Shown piece after piece: positions 35,211 to 43,623 of a DNA stretch of 64,000 nt (its first letter is position 1; each line of letters opens with the position of its first letter). The position numbers and the translations under genes are program-made. Source of the DNA: Clostridiales bacterium (GTDB lineage: Bacteria > Bacillota > Clostridia > Saccharofermentanales > Saccharofermentanaceae); NCBI GenBank assembly GCA_017527865.1, contig JAFXPN010000011.1, positions 1 to 64,000 of the forward strand, read 5' to 3'. The notes beneath the pieces were generated by a model. That model made no database searches. It was given only the letters and a program-made list of their open reading frames with translations, and was not told where the DNA came from.

Positions 35211-35614
35211 GCCTTCTTCTCCAATGCGCCGACCTTCTGTTCGAGTTCCGTCAATGTCTTCTGAAGATCCTCTATCTCGCCTTTCTGGTTCTTCACGGCC
35301 TCGCAGACCATGTAGAAATTGTAGTTGAGCTTATTCTGCTGGGCGACTATCGGAAGAACGAAGAAGGAACCTGCCTTGCGTATGCACTTCTTGAAGAATC
35401 TCTTGATCTTATTTCCTTCGAGCATGCGGTAAGCCGTGACCTCGTAGTTATAGGCGAGGTATCTTACCGCTTCATCCAGTCCTGACGCCGAGGCGCCGGA
35501 CGATTCATCGGCAAAAGACAGCGGTATCTTATCGCGGCCGCTCTCTTTTATCTCCTGCCGTATCTGCTCCATTATCTTTGTTACATCGATTCCGTTGTTA
35601 ACTTCCTGATCCAT
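35207..35614 (-). CDS. small coiled-coil protein, paralogue of its downstream neighbour
   Basis: 135 residues from the ATG that starts MDQEVNNGIDVTKIMEQIRQEI; upstream in-frame codons lie in the ABC ATPase gene. The beginning resembles the DVxxIMxxIRxxI motif common at the N-terminus of polysaccharide methyltransferases and glycosyltransferases. A basic amphipathic stretch (KIKRFFKKCIRKAGSFFVLPIVAQQNKLNYNFY) could bind the membrane, and a C-terminal coiled coil (EIEDLQKTLTELEQKVGALEKKA) follows. No enzyme domain is present. The gene overlaps the ATPase gene by 17 bases and the next gene by 4. Function unknown. Confidence 0.65.
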   Translation of the reverse strand: MDQEVNNGIDVTKIMEQIRQEIKESGRDKIPLSFADESSGASASGLDEAVRYLAYNYEVTAYRMLEGNKIKRFFKKCIRKAGSFFVLPIVAQQNKLNYNFYMVCEAVKNQKGEIEDLQKTLTELEQKVGALEKKA

Positions 35615-36935
35615 CTTCCCTGCCGTCCTTTTCATAGGCATCATATTCCCAGTCGTGCTCCATGAAGAAGCCTCCGACATCCGGAGTCTGCCTGTAGGTA
35701 TCGATCTTCAGCGCGTCCTTCCAGTAATCTACCGGCACACCGTCGCCGTACTCTATGGAAAAGCTCACGGTATACTGATCCGGCATCAGCGGGATCCTGC
35801 GCATGATTATCGTGAATTCGCCGTCCTCGTCGATATCAAAGTTCTTGTGCCCGTCGATCCTGGTGTTCGTGCCATAAAGATTCTCGCCGCTGTTGCGGAA
35901 GAAACCTATGCCGAACACCGCATCCTTAATGGGCTTTTCCACATGATAATGCACCTTGAAGTAAACATCGGAACCCACCTCGAACATGCGCTTGCCGACT
36001 CCGTCGGGGCCTGAGGCCGTGATGGATGTTATCTTAACTTCGCCCGATCCCCAGCGGTACTGTCCGCCGTTGGCTTCGACCGCCGCCTGCTGCTCGGGGA
36101 TCATGGACAGCTTGAGGTTCTCCTTGTATCTTCTCTCCTGAAGATATGCGATGTATTCGGGCGGCATGTCGAGAGCCTTGCCGCCGTTCTTCTGCCTTTG
36201 TTCGTTCATGTAATCAAGATAGACGCTGTGGACCTCGAGCGGAGTGCCGTCCGCCTCTATCCTGCCTTCATTTATCCAGATGGACCTGTCGCAGATATTC
36301 TCGATCTGGGACAGCGAATGGGATACGATGACTATCGTAGTTCCCTGTTCCTTTATCTCCTGCAGTCTTGCAAAACACTTAGCCTGGAAATTCGCATCTC
36401 CGACCGCAAGGATCTCATCGATCAGAAGGACCTCCGCATCGACGTTGATCGCCACCGAGAACGCGAGTCTCATATACATTCCCGATGAATAAGTGCGGAC
36501 CGGGTTGTCGATGAATTCCGCAAGTTCCGAGAAATCGATTATGCTCTGAAGCCTTGCCTCGATCTCTTCCTTCGTAAGACCGAAGATGGATGCGTTTATG
36601 TAGATATTCTCACGCCCGGAAAGGTCGGGGTGAAAGCCTGCGCCCAATTCGAGCAGGCTCGATACACGCCCCTCGATCTCAACGGATCCGCTGTCAGGGT
36701 AAAGTATGCCGGAGATAAGCTTAAGGAGTGTGCTCTTTCCGCAGCCGTTGTGTCCGATGAGACCTACGGCCTCACCCTTCTTAATGTCAAACGAGACATC
36801 ATTCAGGACGGTCCTGACTTCATGCCTGCTGCGGCCGCGGAACAGCAGAAGTTCCTTAAGACTGTGTCCTTTGTCAAAGTAGACCTTGAACTTCTTGGTA
36901 AGATTGCTTACTTTGATCGCAACATTGTCTTCCAT
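35598..36935 (-). CDS. polysaccharide ABC exporter ATPase (Wzt-like) with sugar-binding C-terminus
   Basis: 445 residues; the ATG has GGAGG 7 bases upstream and overlaps the permease stop (TGATG). The ATPase domain (about 1-240) shows Walker A GHNGCGKST, signature YSSGMYMRLAF and Walker B EVLLIDEILAVGD. The C-terminal 150 residues (GSGEVKITSITASGPDGV... EDGEFTIIMRRIPLMPDQYTVSFSIEYGD) form a Wzt-C-like jelly-roll that in O-antigen exporters reads the capped polymer end. This points to export of a finished chain instead of Wzy-type polymerisation. Confidence 0.93.
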   Translation of the reverse strand: MEDNVAIKVSNLTKKFKVYFDKGHSLKELLLFRGRSRHEVRTVLNDVSFDIKKGEAVGLIGHNGCGKSTLLKLISGILYPDSGSVEIEGRVSSLLELGAGFHPDLSGRENIYINASIFGLTKEEIEARLQSIIDFSELAEFIDNPVRTYSSGMYMRLAFSVAINVDAEVLLIDEILAVGDANFQAKCFARLQEIKEQGTTIVIVSHSLSQIENICDRSIWINEGRIEADGTPLEVHSVYLDYMNEQRQKNGGKALDMPPEYIAYLQERRYKENLKLSMIPEQQAAVEANGGQYRWGSGEVKITSITASGPDGVGKRMFEVGSDVYFKVHYHVEKPIKDAVFGIGFFRNSGENLYGTNTRIDGHKNFDIDEDGEFTIIMRRIPLMPDQYTVSFSIEYGDGVPVDYWKDALKIDTYRQTPDVGGFFMEHDWEYDAYEKDGREDGSGS

Positions 36936-37711
36936 CAAAGTTCCTCCGCGAATCTTCTCTGAAGCTTGGCAAATATGAGCATGCCGACAACAAGCATCGC
37001 AAGTCCTATCCCCGTTGCCGCAAGAAGCGTTGTAAGGTCAGGCGTCCTTCCCTCATAGAGGACAGCCCTGTAGGCATTGATGATCGGGGTCACGGGATTG
37101 AGCCTGTACAAAGCCAGGTACTTCTCCGGCACCATCGACTCCGGATAACAGATGGGGGATGCGTACATCCACGCCATCGCGAGTATCGCGAGGATATGTT
37201 CCAGGTCCCTCAGATATACCGTGAGGGCCGAGCTTATAAAAGCGATGCCGAGCGCCATGATATATTCGACGATCATGATGAGCGGCAGGCACAATATCCC
37301 CCCTATCGTAAGTCTCACTCCCGATACAACGGATACTGCGATGACCACGATAAAAGACAGGAGCATGTTGACAAACTGGGATGTCACATAGGATATGGGG
37401 ATGATCTCCCGCGGGAATCTTATCTTCTTGATAAGGTCTTTCTGAGCTATGATGCAGGTCGAGCCCCCGGTCAGCGAAGCTGAGAAGAACAGCCACGGTA
37501 TAAGTCCGACAAACAGGTAAAGATAGAACTTATCGATCCCCGCCTTCATGATTATCGAGAAGACCATGTTGTAAACGAGAAGCTGGAGCAGAGGATTTAC
37601 GAAGTTCCACATAAATCCCAGGACCGAACCTTTATATTTACCGCGAAGATCCCGCTTTACCAGGCTGGTTATCATCAGCCTGTACTCATATATCTCCTTA
37701 AGCCTGCTCAT
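36935..37711 (-). CDS. polysaccharide ABC exporter permease (Wzm/TagG-like)
   Basis: 258 residues, six membrane helices, ABC-2 type. The N-terminal interface helix (YRLMITSLVKRDLRGKYKGSVLGFMWNFVNPLLQLLVYNMVFS) is the hallmark of Wzm/TagG permeases; SPICYPESMVPEKYLALYRLNPVTPIINAYRAVLY is the conserved periplasmic-loop region. It forms a dimer with the Wzt-like ATPase and moves the lipid-linked polymer outward. The start overlaps the rmd stop by 14 bases. Confidence 0.93.
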   Translation of the reverse strand: MSRLKEIYEYRLMITSLVKRDLRGKYKGSVLGFMWNFVNPLLQLLVYNMVFSIIMKAGIDKFYLYLFVGLIPWLFFSASLTGGSTCIIAQKDLIKKIRFPREIIPISYVTSQFVNMLLSFIVVIAVSVVSGVRLTIGGILCLPLIMIVEYIMALGIAFISSALTVYLRDLEHILAILAMAWMYASPICYPESMVPEKYLALYRLNPVTPIINAYRAVLYEGRTPDLTTLLAATGIGLAMLVVGMLIFAKLQRRFAEEL

Positions 37712-38627
37712 TCTTAAGATAATGCTCGTACATTTCCTTCAATGTCTCGAAAATGGAATACTGCGGCTGCCAGCCGAGTTTCTCCCGGATAAGTGAATTG
37801 TCGCAGAGAACGACAGGTGTATCCACAGGCCTGAAACGGTCCTGATCGACTACCACTTTAACCTCAACGGTACACAGCGAGACTATGTAATCGAGCATCT
37901 CGTCAAGCCCGTATGCCTCACCGCTTCCGACATTATAGATGGTCCTGTCATCGTCGCTCTCGAGTATCATCCTGTAAGCACGGACGATATCCCTGGCGTC
38001 CGAGAAATCCCTCTTGGCGGAAAGATTGCCGACATGGATCTGTCCGGGCTGTCCGCCTCTGACGATATCGGCCGCCTGTTTGCAGAAACTCGGAAGCACA
38101 AACGAATCCCTCTGCCCTATTCCCGTATGATTAAACGGGCGCACATAATAGATCTTCATCCCGTATCTTGCACGGTAGCATTCCACGAACTGTTCCAAAG
38201 CCATCTTGGATATTCCGTAGGGATTGTTTCCTGCAAGAGGATCGGATTCGCTTATCTTGCCGCTCTTTACGCAATACTCTTCGCTTGACCCTATGAACAT
38301 AACCTTCGCGGATCTGGCGAATTTCCCCGCCGCCTCGAGTATATTAAGTGCGCCGACAACGTTCACCTGTATAGTTGTCTGGGGAATGCTCCACGACGCG
38401 CCTACAGATGATATGGCTGCAAGATTGATGATCGCATCAGGCTTGATCGTCTCGATCAGCCGGTTGATGAATTCGGGATCGAGCAGATCTCCGCGGTAAT
38501 ACTCAATGTCCTCGATCGGACACTGGAGCATTACATCGCTTCCGGCGACTTCGTATCCGTGCTCTTTAAGTTCATGTGTAAGATACCGGCCTACAAAACC
38601 GCCGATTCCGAATATCAGTGCTTTCAT
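37698..38627 (-). CDS. rmd: GDP-6-deoxy-D-mannose reductase
   Basis: 309 residues, SDR family. The Rossmann loop GIGGFVGR (about residues 7-14) and YGISK (Y-x3-K, about residue 140) are intact; VRPFNHTGIGQRDSFVLPSF and VGNLSAKRDFSDARDIVRAY are blocks typical of RMD and GDP-sugar epimerases. With Gmd it converts GDP-mannose via the 4-keto-6-deoxy intermediate to GDP-D-rhamnose. GDP-fucose synthase is less likely given the sequence blocks. The ATG overlaps the gmd stop (ATGA). Confidence 0.86.
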   Translation of the reverse strand: MKALIFGIGGFVGRYLTHELKEHGYEVAGSDVMLQCPIEDIEYYRGDLLDPEFINRLIETIKPDAIINLAAISSVGASWSIPQTTIQVNVVGALNILEAAGKFARSAKVMFIGSSEEYCVKSGKISESDPLAGNNPYGISKMALEQFVECYRARYGMKIYYVRPFNHTGIGQRDSFVLPSFCKQAADIVRGGQPGQIHVGNLSAKRDFSDARDIVRAYRMILESDDDRTIYNVGSGEAYGLDEMLDYIVSLCTVEVKVVVDQDRFRPVDTPVVLCDNSLIREKLGWQPQYSIFETLKEMYEHYLKNEQA

Positions 38628-39667
38628 CAGATCTGTCCGGCTTCCCTCTTTGCTAACTTAAGGTCATGTTCTGCCATGATCCTGACAAGATCCTCGTATG
38701 AAGTGGACTGGGGATTCCAGCCGAGCTTCGTCTTGGCCTTCGTGGGATCGCCCCAGAGATTGACAACATCAGTCGGTCTGAACCACTGGGGATTGACGCA
38801 CACGAGCATCTTGCCCGTCTTCTTGTCGTAACCCTTCTCCTCGAGGCCTTCGCCCTTCCACTCGAGCTCGATGCCGTCGTTCGCGAACGCAAGTGTCGTG
38901 AACTCCCTAACCGTATGCTGGACACCCGTCGCGATAACATAATCATCAGGTTCGTCCTGTTGGAGGATAAGCCACATGCACTCGACATAGTCCTTCGCAT
39001 AACCCCAGTCACGGAGCGAATCGAGATTCCCCAATTCGAGATGGTCCTGAAGTCCGCATGCGATGCGGCCGGCTGCTCTCGTGATCTTTCTGGTAACGAA
39101 TGTCTCGCCTCTTCTCTCGGACTCGTGGTTAAACAGGATGCCGTTCGCGCAGAACATTCCGTAAGCCTCCCTGTACTCCTTCATCATCCAGAAGCCATAC
39201 TGCTTTGCAACGGCATAAGGTGAGAAGGGGTGGAACGGCGTGTTCTCGTTCTGGGGGCACTCCTCTACCTTTCCGTAAAGCTCGGAGGTGGAAGCCTGAT
39301 ATATCCTCGTCTTCTTCTCAAGTCCCATGATGTGAACCGCCTCAAGGATACGCAGAACGCCGATCGCGTCGACCTCACCTGTGTACTCGGCAGCTTCGAA
39401 GCTCACGCCGACGTGCGACTGGGCTGCAAGATTATAGATCTCATCTGGCTCGATGTCCTTAACGGCTCTTAAGATGCTCGATGAGTCGGAGAGGTCGCCC
39501 TCATGAAGAATGACGGAACCTGCATCGATAAGATGCTGGATCCTCTCGGTCGTAACAACGGAAGCTCTCCTGATAAGTCCGTGGACTTCATAGCCCTTGG
39601 TGAGCAGGAATTCTGCAAGATAAGAACCGTCCTGACCTGTGATACCTGTAATTAAAGCTTTTTTCAT
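38627..39667 (-). CDS. gmd: GDP-mannose 4,6-dehydratase
   Basis: 346 residues. [31 protein letters not shown] is the NADP-binding start specific to Gmd; [36 protein letters not shown] carries the Thr/Ser, Glu and YxxxK catalytic residues, and [21 protein letters not shown] and [19 protein letters not shown] the tetramer/nucleotide blocks. It makes GDP-4-keto-6-deoxy-D-mannose. First gene of the nine-gene operon with a GGAG ribosome site and promoter in the upstream palindrome. Confidence 0.97.
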   Translation of the reverse strand: MKKALITGITGQDGSYLAEFLLTKGYEVHGLIRRASVVTTERIQHLIDAGSVILHEGDLSDSSSILRAVKDIEPDEIYNLAAQSHVGVSFEAAEYTGEVDAIGVLRILEAVHIMGLEKKTRIYQASTSELYGKVEECPQNENTPFHPFSPYAVAKQYGFWMMKEYREAYGMFCANGILFNHESERRGETFVTRKITRAAGRIACGLQDHLELGNLDSLRDWGYAKDYVECMWLILQQDEPDDYVIATGVQHTVREFTTLAFANDGIELEWKGEGLEEKGYDKKTGKMLVCVNPQWFRPTDVVNLWGDPTKAKTKLGWNPQSTSYEDLVRIMAEHDLKLAKREAGQI

Positions 39668-39701
39668 CGTTTTAATGCCTCTCCGTTTTTATTGTCAACT
39701 A

Positions 39702-39722
39702 ATTATAGCACAGTGCTATAAT
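39702..39722. promoter_or_regulatory. perfect palindrome forming back-to-back extended -10 promoters
   Basis: The half-sites ATTATAGCAC and GTGCTATAAT are exact reverse complements around one central base. Each half, read outward, is TG-C-TATAAT, an extended -10 element. The minus copy would start the gmd operon with a leader of about 28 bases; the plus copy would start the MATE fusion gene with one of about 32. Both genes have good ribosome sites. The symmetry could also be an operator. Confidence 0.7.
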
Positions 39723-39760
39723 AACACGATTCGTTTATTTTAAATAAAGGAGAGGGGCAT

Positions 39761-41461
39761 TTGTCAAGAAGCGACAGCATAATCAGGCATACTTTCCGTA
39801 ATTCCGTCGCCGGCATAATACTGGCAGCCGTGGCGGTCCTGCTCGGTGTCGTGATCGACGGTATCATCATCGGAAGATACTTAGGCCCCGACTGCATGGC
39901 GGCTTATACCCTGACAGCGCCCATTATCAGCATCTTCACGGCAGTAAGCAGCATCCTGTCGACCGGTGTCCAGGTCATCTGCGCCCAGAGGATAGGCGCG
40001 AACGACATTCCCGGGGCCCGCAGAGCCTTCTCCGTGTGCATGACGGGAACGGTCATCATCTCGGTCAACCTGACAATAACGGCCGTTATATTCAGAAATG
40101 ACATTGCCGTACTTCTGGGCGCTTCGGGCGACTCGGCAGCTCTTCTCCCCCTCGCCTCCGATTATCTTCTCGGACTCGCTCTCGCAGGTCCTGCCGGCAT
40201 ATTCTTATTCGAATTCAATTCGCTTATACGTCTCGACGGCGGTTCGACGAGGATCATCGTCGCCGTCGCCGTCATGACCGTGCTTGATGTCATAGGCGAC
40301 CTTCTCGACATATTCGTTTTCAAAGGCGGCATGCTCGGCATGGGACTCGCTACGGCCATAAGCTATATAGTCGCTCTCGTAATCATGGGGCTTCACTTTC
40401 TGAAGAAGAACATCATATTCCGCTTCTCGTTCCGTGATATGCGGATGAGAGATCTACGCGATATTCTCTTCACCGGCGCCCCGTCGGCAGTCGGTGCGGC
40501 ATCGACCGCTCTTCGCACCCTCGTGCATAACCTAATCATGGCAGGCACGGCACTGTCGATCAACGCGGTCGCCGCATTCGGCGTATTGAACACCGTATTT
40601 AATTTCACTTCATGCGTACTTATCGGAGTCGCGATAACCACTTCCATGATCGCCGGAATGATACTCGGTGAACAGGACAGGAAGTCCGCACGTGAACTTA
40701 TCATCATTGCCGTCAAGACAGCCGTCATAATCGGAACGGGACTTGCTGCCGTCATCTTCATCTTCGCGCAGCCTCTGGCATCCGTCTTCGGCAGCGAAGA
40801 CGGCGAGGTCATGGTGGAGCTCGCCACACGCGGATTAAGAATCTTCTCGGTAAGCCTTATCATCTACGGCATCAACAGCGTATTCACGAATTACCTTCAG
40901 GGCATCAGAAGAATGGGCTGCTCTCTTGTGTTCAGCTTCCTTCACACATTCGTCTTCACCGCAGCCGCGGCAATCGCGCTCGCAGGGCATTTCGAGGAGG
41001 ACGCCGTGTGGATATCTTTCGGTGTGGGCGAGGTACTGACACTGCTATCCTTGTGTGCATATGCGTACCTTCGCACCGGCAACCTGCTGTTCCTGCCGAA
41101 GAACTGGGGGGTGTCCGAAGACGACGTGCTTAACCTCACCGTCACCGGCGGTTCTGAAGTAAAGAACGCATGTGATAAGGTAACGGAATTCTGCACCGCC
41201 AAAGGCGCTTCGCCTGAGAAGGCCGCTGTAATGTCAGCGTGTGCGGAAGAATTAGGCAGCATCATCGCGGAGCACGGCTTCGACGGAAATAAGATGCTGG
41301 AGATGCGCCTGATTTATAAGGATGACGAACTTGTTATGAGAATGCGCGACAACTGCAGGCCCTATGATCCGACCGCGCAGATGAAGCGTCATGATGCATC
41401 AGTTAATTACTTGAACTCGCTGGATCTTAATATAGTCACTATACGTTGTTCTTCTCATTGA
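39761..41461 (+). CDS. MATE family transporter fused to an anti-sigma-like HATPase domain
   Basis: 566 residues; start TTG with AAAGGAG 8 bases upstream. Residues 1-445 form a MATE core of twelve helices (FRNSVAGIILAAVAVLLGVVIDGIIIGRYLGPDCMAAYTL start, QRIGANDIPGARRAF). A C-terminal cytoplasmic domain (about 464-566) resembles RsbW/SpoIIAB-type ATPases: AVMSACAEELGSIIAEHGF has the Glu (E497) but Ser replaces the N-box Asn; LVMRMRDNCRPYDP keeps the Asp; the Gly-rich ATP lid is deleted, and ASVNYLNSLDLNIVTIR is the final strand. Transported substrate unknown; the domain may be a regulatory, possibly non-catalytic, module. The 3' end overlaps the convergent gene by 23 bases. Confidence 0.75.
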   Translation: MSRSDSIIRHTFRNSVAGIILAAVAVLLGVVIDGIIIGRYLGPDCMAAYTLTAPIISIFTAVSSILSTGVQVICAQRIGANDIPGARRAFSVCMTGTVIISVNLTITAVIFRNDIAVLLGASGDSAALLPLASDYLLGLALAGPAGIFLFEFNSLIRLDGGSTRIIVAVAVMTVLDVIGDLLDIFVFKGGMLGMGLATAISYIVALVIMGLHFLKKNIIFRFSFRDMRMRDLRDILFTGAPSAVGAASTALRTLVHNLIMAGTALSINAVAAFGVLNTVFNFTSCVLIGVAITTSMIAGMILGEQDRKSARELIIIAVKTAVIIGTGLAAVIFIFAQPLASVFGSEDGEVMVELATRGLRIFSVSLIIYGINSVFTNYLQGIRRMGCSLVFSFLHTFVFTAAAAIALAGHFEEDAVWISFGVGEVLTLLSLCAYAYLRTGNLLFLPKNWGVSEDDVLNLTVTGGSEVKNACDKVTEFCTAKGASPEKAAVMSACAEELGSIIAEHGFDGNKMLEMRLIYKDDELVMRMRDNCRPYDPTAQMKRHDASVNYLNSLDLNIVTIRCSSH

Positions 41462-42356
41462 AGCTGTCGAAGAAGCCTTTGACATAAGGGCGTGCGAGGT
41501 CCTCGGCCTTAATTCCGTACTGCTCTGAGATCATGGAAATGAGATCCATGTGAAGCTCGACATATTCGAGATCGGAATGCTTGCCCATATATCTGCCAAG
41601 ACCAAACATCTCTATCTTGATCTCCGCAGGCTTTACTCCCTGAGGCAGAAGGCTGTCCAGAAGCTTACGGCGGCGTTTCTTAACCAGGGAATTGTTGATA
41701 ACTCTTACCAGATTTGATACTCCGAATGCGATAAGCGGAACGGAAATGACCGCGACGGGAACCGGTACATAATCAAGCATGCCGTACAGATCCTCCCAGC
41801 CGCCGTGTTCCTCGCCTATAACAACGACCTCGATGATATAGAGCATTACATACAGCACGGTCGGGATAACGGTAAATGCCGCATCGCGCACCGTATACAT
41901 ATATCCGGACTCTATCATGAAGAAACAGATGATTACCATGATCGGGCAGATGATGTGAAGATAGCTGTTGTATCCTCCGAACGCGAGCACGGGGTTGTTC
42001 CAACTGATAAAACACAGCGTCACAAACATCGTAAGCGTCGTACTCACCATGCCGGCGTAATAGAGCACCGTCACCCACCTCGGGAGCGAGAAGTGCTTCT
42101 TCCTGTACCCTTCCACCGCGAAAGGAATAATCATGCACGCGGAAAGACACGTGATGGAATTGGAGATAGTCGTATACCACTGGAAGATCATCATCGCAGG
42201 AAGGTCGTCCTGAACATAAAGCACCATGCCGCCCGCGATGGCATAGAACGAGCAGCCCGTCGTGACGAGGCATGCGATCACCGCCATAAGGCTGTTGTTT
42301 CTGCTTAAGTTTATGACATTGCCGCGGGCTTTTCTGCGCGTCTCGATAGTACTCAT
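41439..42356 (-). CDS. multi-pass membrane protein (Pr6Pr-like)
   Basis: 305 residues with six or seven membrane helices and a soluble C-terminal tail of about 75 residues. WYTTISNSITCLSACMIIPF, GMVSTTLTMFVTLCFISW and YLHIICPIMVIICFFMIE resemble the yTxlSN... and nlflHlivP motifs of Pr6Pr/FAR-17a type proteins. Function unknown. GGGAG precedes the ATG; the gene follows a GT4 gene by 13 bases and may share its transcript. Convergent 23-base overlap with the MATE fusion. Confidence 0.5.
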   Translation of the reverse strand: MSTIETRRKARGNVINLSRNNSLMAVIACLVTTGCSFYAIAGGMVLYVQDDLPAMMIFQWYTTISNSITCLSACMIIPFAVEGYRKKHFSLPRWVTVLYYAGMVSTTLTMFVTLCFISWNNPVLAFGGYNSYLHIICPIMVIICFFMIESGYMYTVRDAAFTVIPTVLYVMLYIIEVVVIGEEHGGWEDLYGMLDYVPVPVAVISVPLIAFGVSNLVRVINNSLVKKRRRKLLDSLLPQGVKPAEIKIEMFGLGRYMGKHSDLEYVELHMDLISMISEQYGIKAEDLARPYVKGFFDSFNEKNNV

Positions 42357-42369
42357 AAGTTATGCTCCC

Positions 42370-43518
42370 TTAATGCCCGCACACCGAATCGTAAAGTGCG
42401 AGTGTGTTATCTATAAAGTGACTGACATCCGTCGCGTCAGCCTTCGCCCAAGCCGCGCGGCTCATCTTCCCGCGAAGCTCCGCGTCTTCGAGGAGCTTGG
42501 AAGTCTTCTCCACGAACTCCTGTTCAGTCTCATATATGTATCCGTTCACGCCGTCATCGAGAACACCTCGAAGACTCATGTCCTCCCGGCACACGAGAGG
42601 CAGTCCCACCGACATCGCCTCGAGATATGACATGCTGTGCAGTTCGAACAGCGATGCGGACACGAACACGTTACCAAGATTATAGTACTTATACACCTCA
42701 TCGGGATCTATACGCCCCTCGAAATGCACATGCTCCTTAATGCCGTTCTCCAAGACGAACTTCTCAAGGCGCTTCCTGTCAGGTCCGTCGCCTACGATAA
42801 GAAGCTGAACATCGGGCACGGCCTTGATAAGCGGCGGCATATATTCGAGGATCTCGATGACATTCTTCTCTTTGCTTAATCTCGTGACCATAACGAGCGT
42901 GTGACCGTTGTCCGTGAAGCCTGCGGCCTCCATAAGAGCTTTCTTCTCGTCATCGCTGACAGGCTTCCTGTAACGCTCCGTCATGATGCCGTTAGGAATC
43001 ACGACGACCTTATCCTGATGAGGCAGAAGATGCGCGAAGCCTGCCGCCTTCTGCGCGGGAACTATAACTTTCACGGCTTCCTTGTAGACACCTTTTCCCC
43101 ATGACTTGCCGAGCCACGTGACGAACGCGGTGTTACGGAAGCGCCCGAAATTAAAGTACTCGAAGTCCGTGTGTGTCGTCATGACTATCGGAGTGCCGGT
43201 CTTGCGCGCGATGTATTTCGCCATGCGGCAGATAGTAAATTCCGTGTGAAGATGAATGATGTCAGGGTTCCACGCGATGAGTTCGCTTACGAGCGGGTCC
43301 TTCAGATTAAGTGAGAAGCGGTGCTCGGGATAGTCCGGGAAAGGAAGCGAGCCGACATAATAACTGTCGCCGTCCCTGTAAGACTTACCCGTGTTCGACA
43401 GGGCAAGGACCTTGACCTCGTGACCCCTGTCGCGAAGGCCTTTCTCGAGTGACAGGACGACGTTGGTAATGCCGCCTGTCTGGAATGTATAACAGTCTGT
43501 CGCTATAAGAACTTTCAC
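42370..43518 (-). CDS. GT4 glycosyltransferase, diacylglycerol glucosyltransferase-like
   Basis: 382 residues; start GTG chosen because GGAGGTG lies 5-7 bases upstream and KVLIATDCYTFQTGGITNVVLSLEKGL then begins correctly. The C-terminal side has LVMVTRLSKEKNVIEILEYM and VFVSASLFELHSMSYLEAMSVGLPLVCRED, where the EX7E pair is E in FELHS and E in LEAM. FELHSM, in place of the common YEGF, and the start are what I associate with alpha-monoglucosyl-diacylglycerol synthases. With the divergent MGDG-synthase-like gene it may make a diglycosyl lipid anchor (inference). Confidence 0.8.
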   Translation of the reverse strand: MKVLIATDCYTFQTGGITNVVLSLEKGLRDRGHEVKVLALSNTGKSYRDGDSYYVGSLPFPDYPEHRFSLNLKDPLVSELIAWNPDIIHLHTEFTICRMAKYIARKTGTPIVMTTHTDFEYFNFGRFRNTAFVTWLGKSWGKGVYKEAVKVIVPAQKAAGFAHLLPHQDKVVVIPNGIMTERYRKPVSDDEKKALMEAAGFTDNGHTLVMVTRLSKEKNVIEILEYMPPLIKAVPDVQLLIVGDGPDRKRLEKFVLENGIKEHVHFEGRIDPDEVYKYYNLGNVFVSASLFELHSMSYLEAMSVGLPLVCREDMSLRGVLDDGVNGYIYETEQEFVEKTSKLLEDAELRGKMSRAAWAKADATDVSHFIDNTLALYDSVCGH

Positions 43519-43539
43519 CCCGACACCTCCGTACAAGTG

Positions 43540-43568
43540 AGTTTAAAACAAAGCCAAATTGTTGACAA
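43540..43568 (-). promoter_or_regulatory. promoter for the GT4/Pr6Pr-like operon
   Basis: On the minus strand TTGTCA, 17-base spacer, TAAACT, 22 bases before the GTG start. Its -35 box overlaps the -35 of the divergent promoter. Confidence 0.65.
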
Positions 43569-43589
43569 TCGGGGGCAGACTGATATGTT
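43562..43589 (+). promoter_or_regulatory. promoter for the MGDG-synthase-like gene
   Basis: TTGACA, 16-base spacer, TATGTT with an extended TG-A. Its -35 shares bases with the minus-strand TTGTCA, so RNA polymerase can occupy only one direction at a time. Confidence 0.7.
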
Positions 43590-43623
43590 AATTTTATGCC
43601 TTATTAACGGGCGTGGGGGAATA

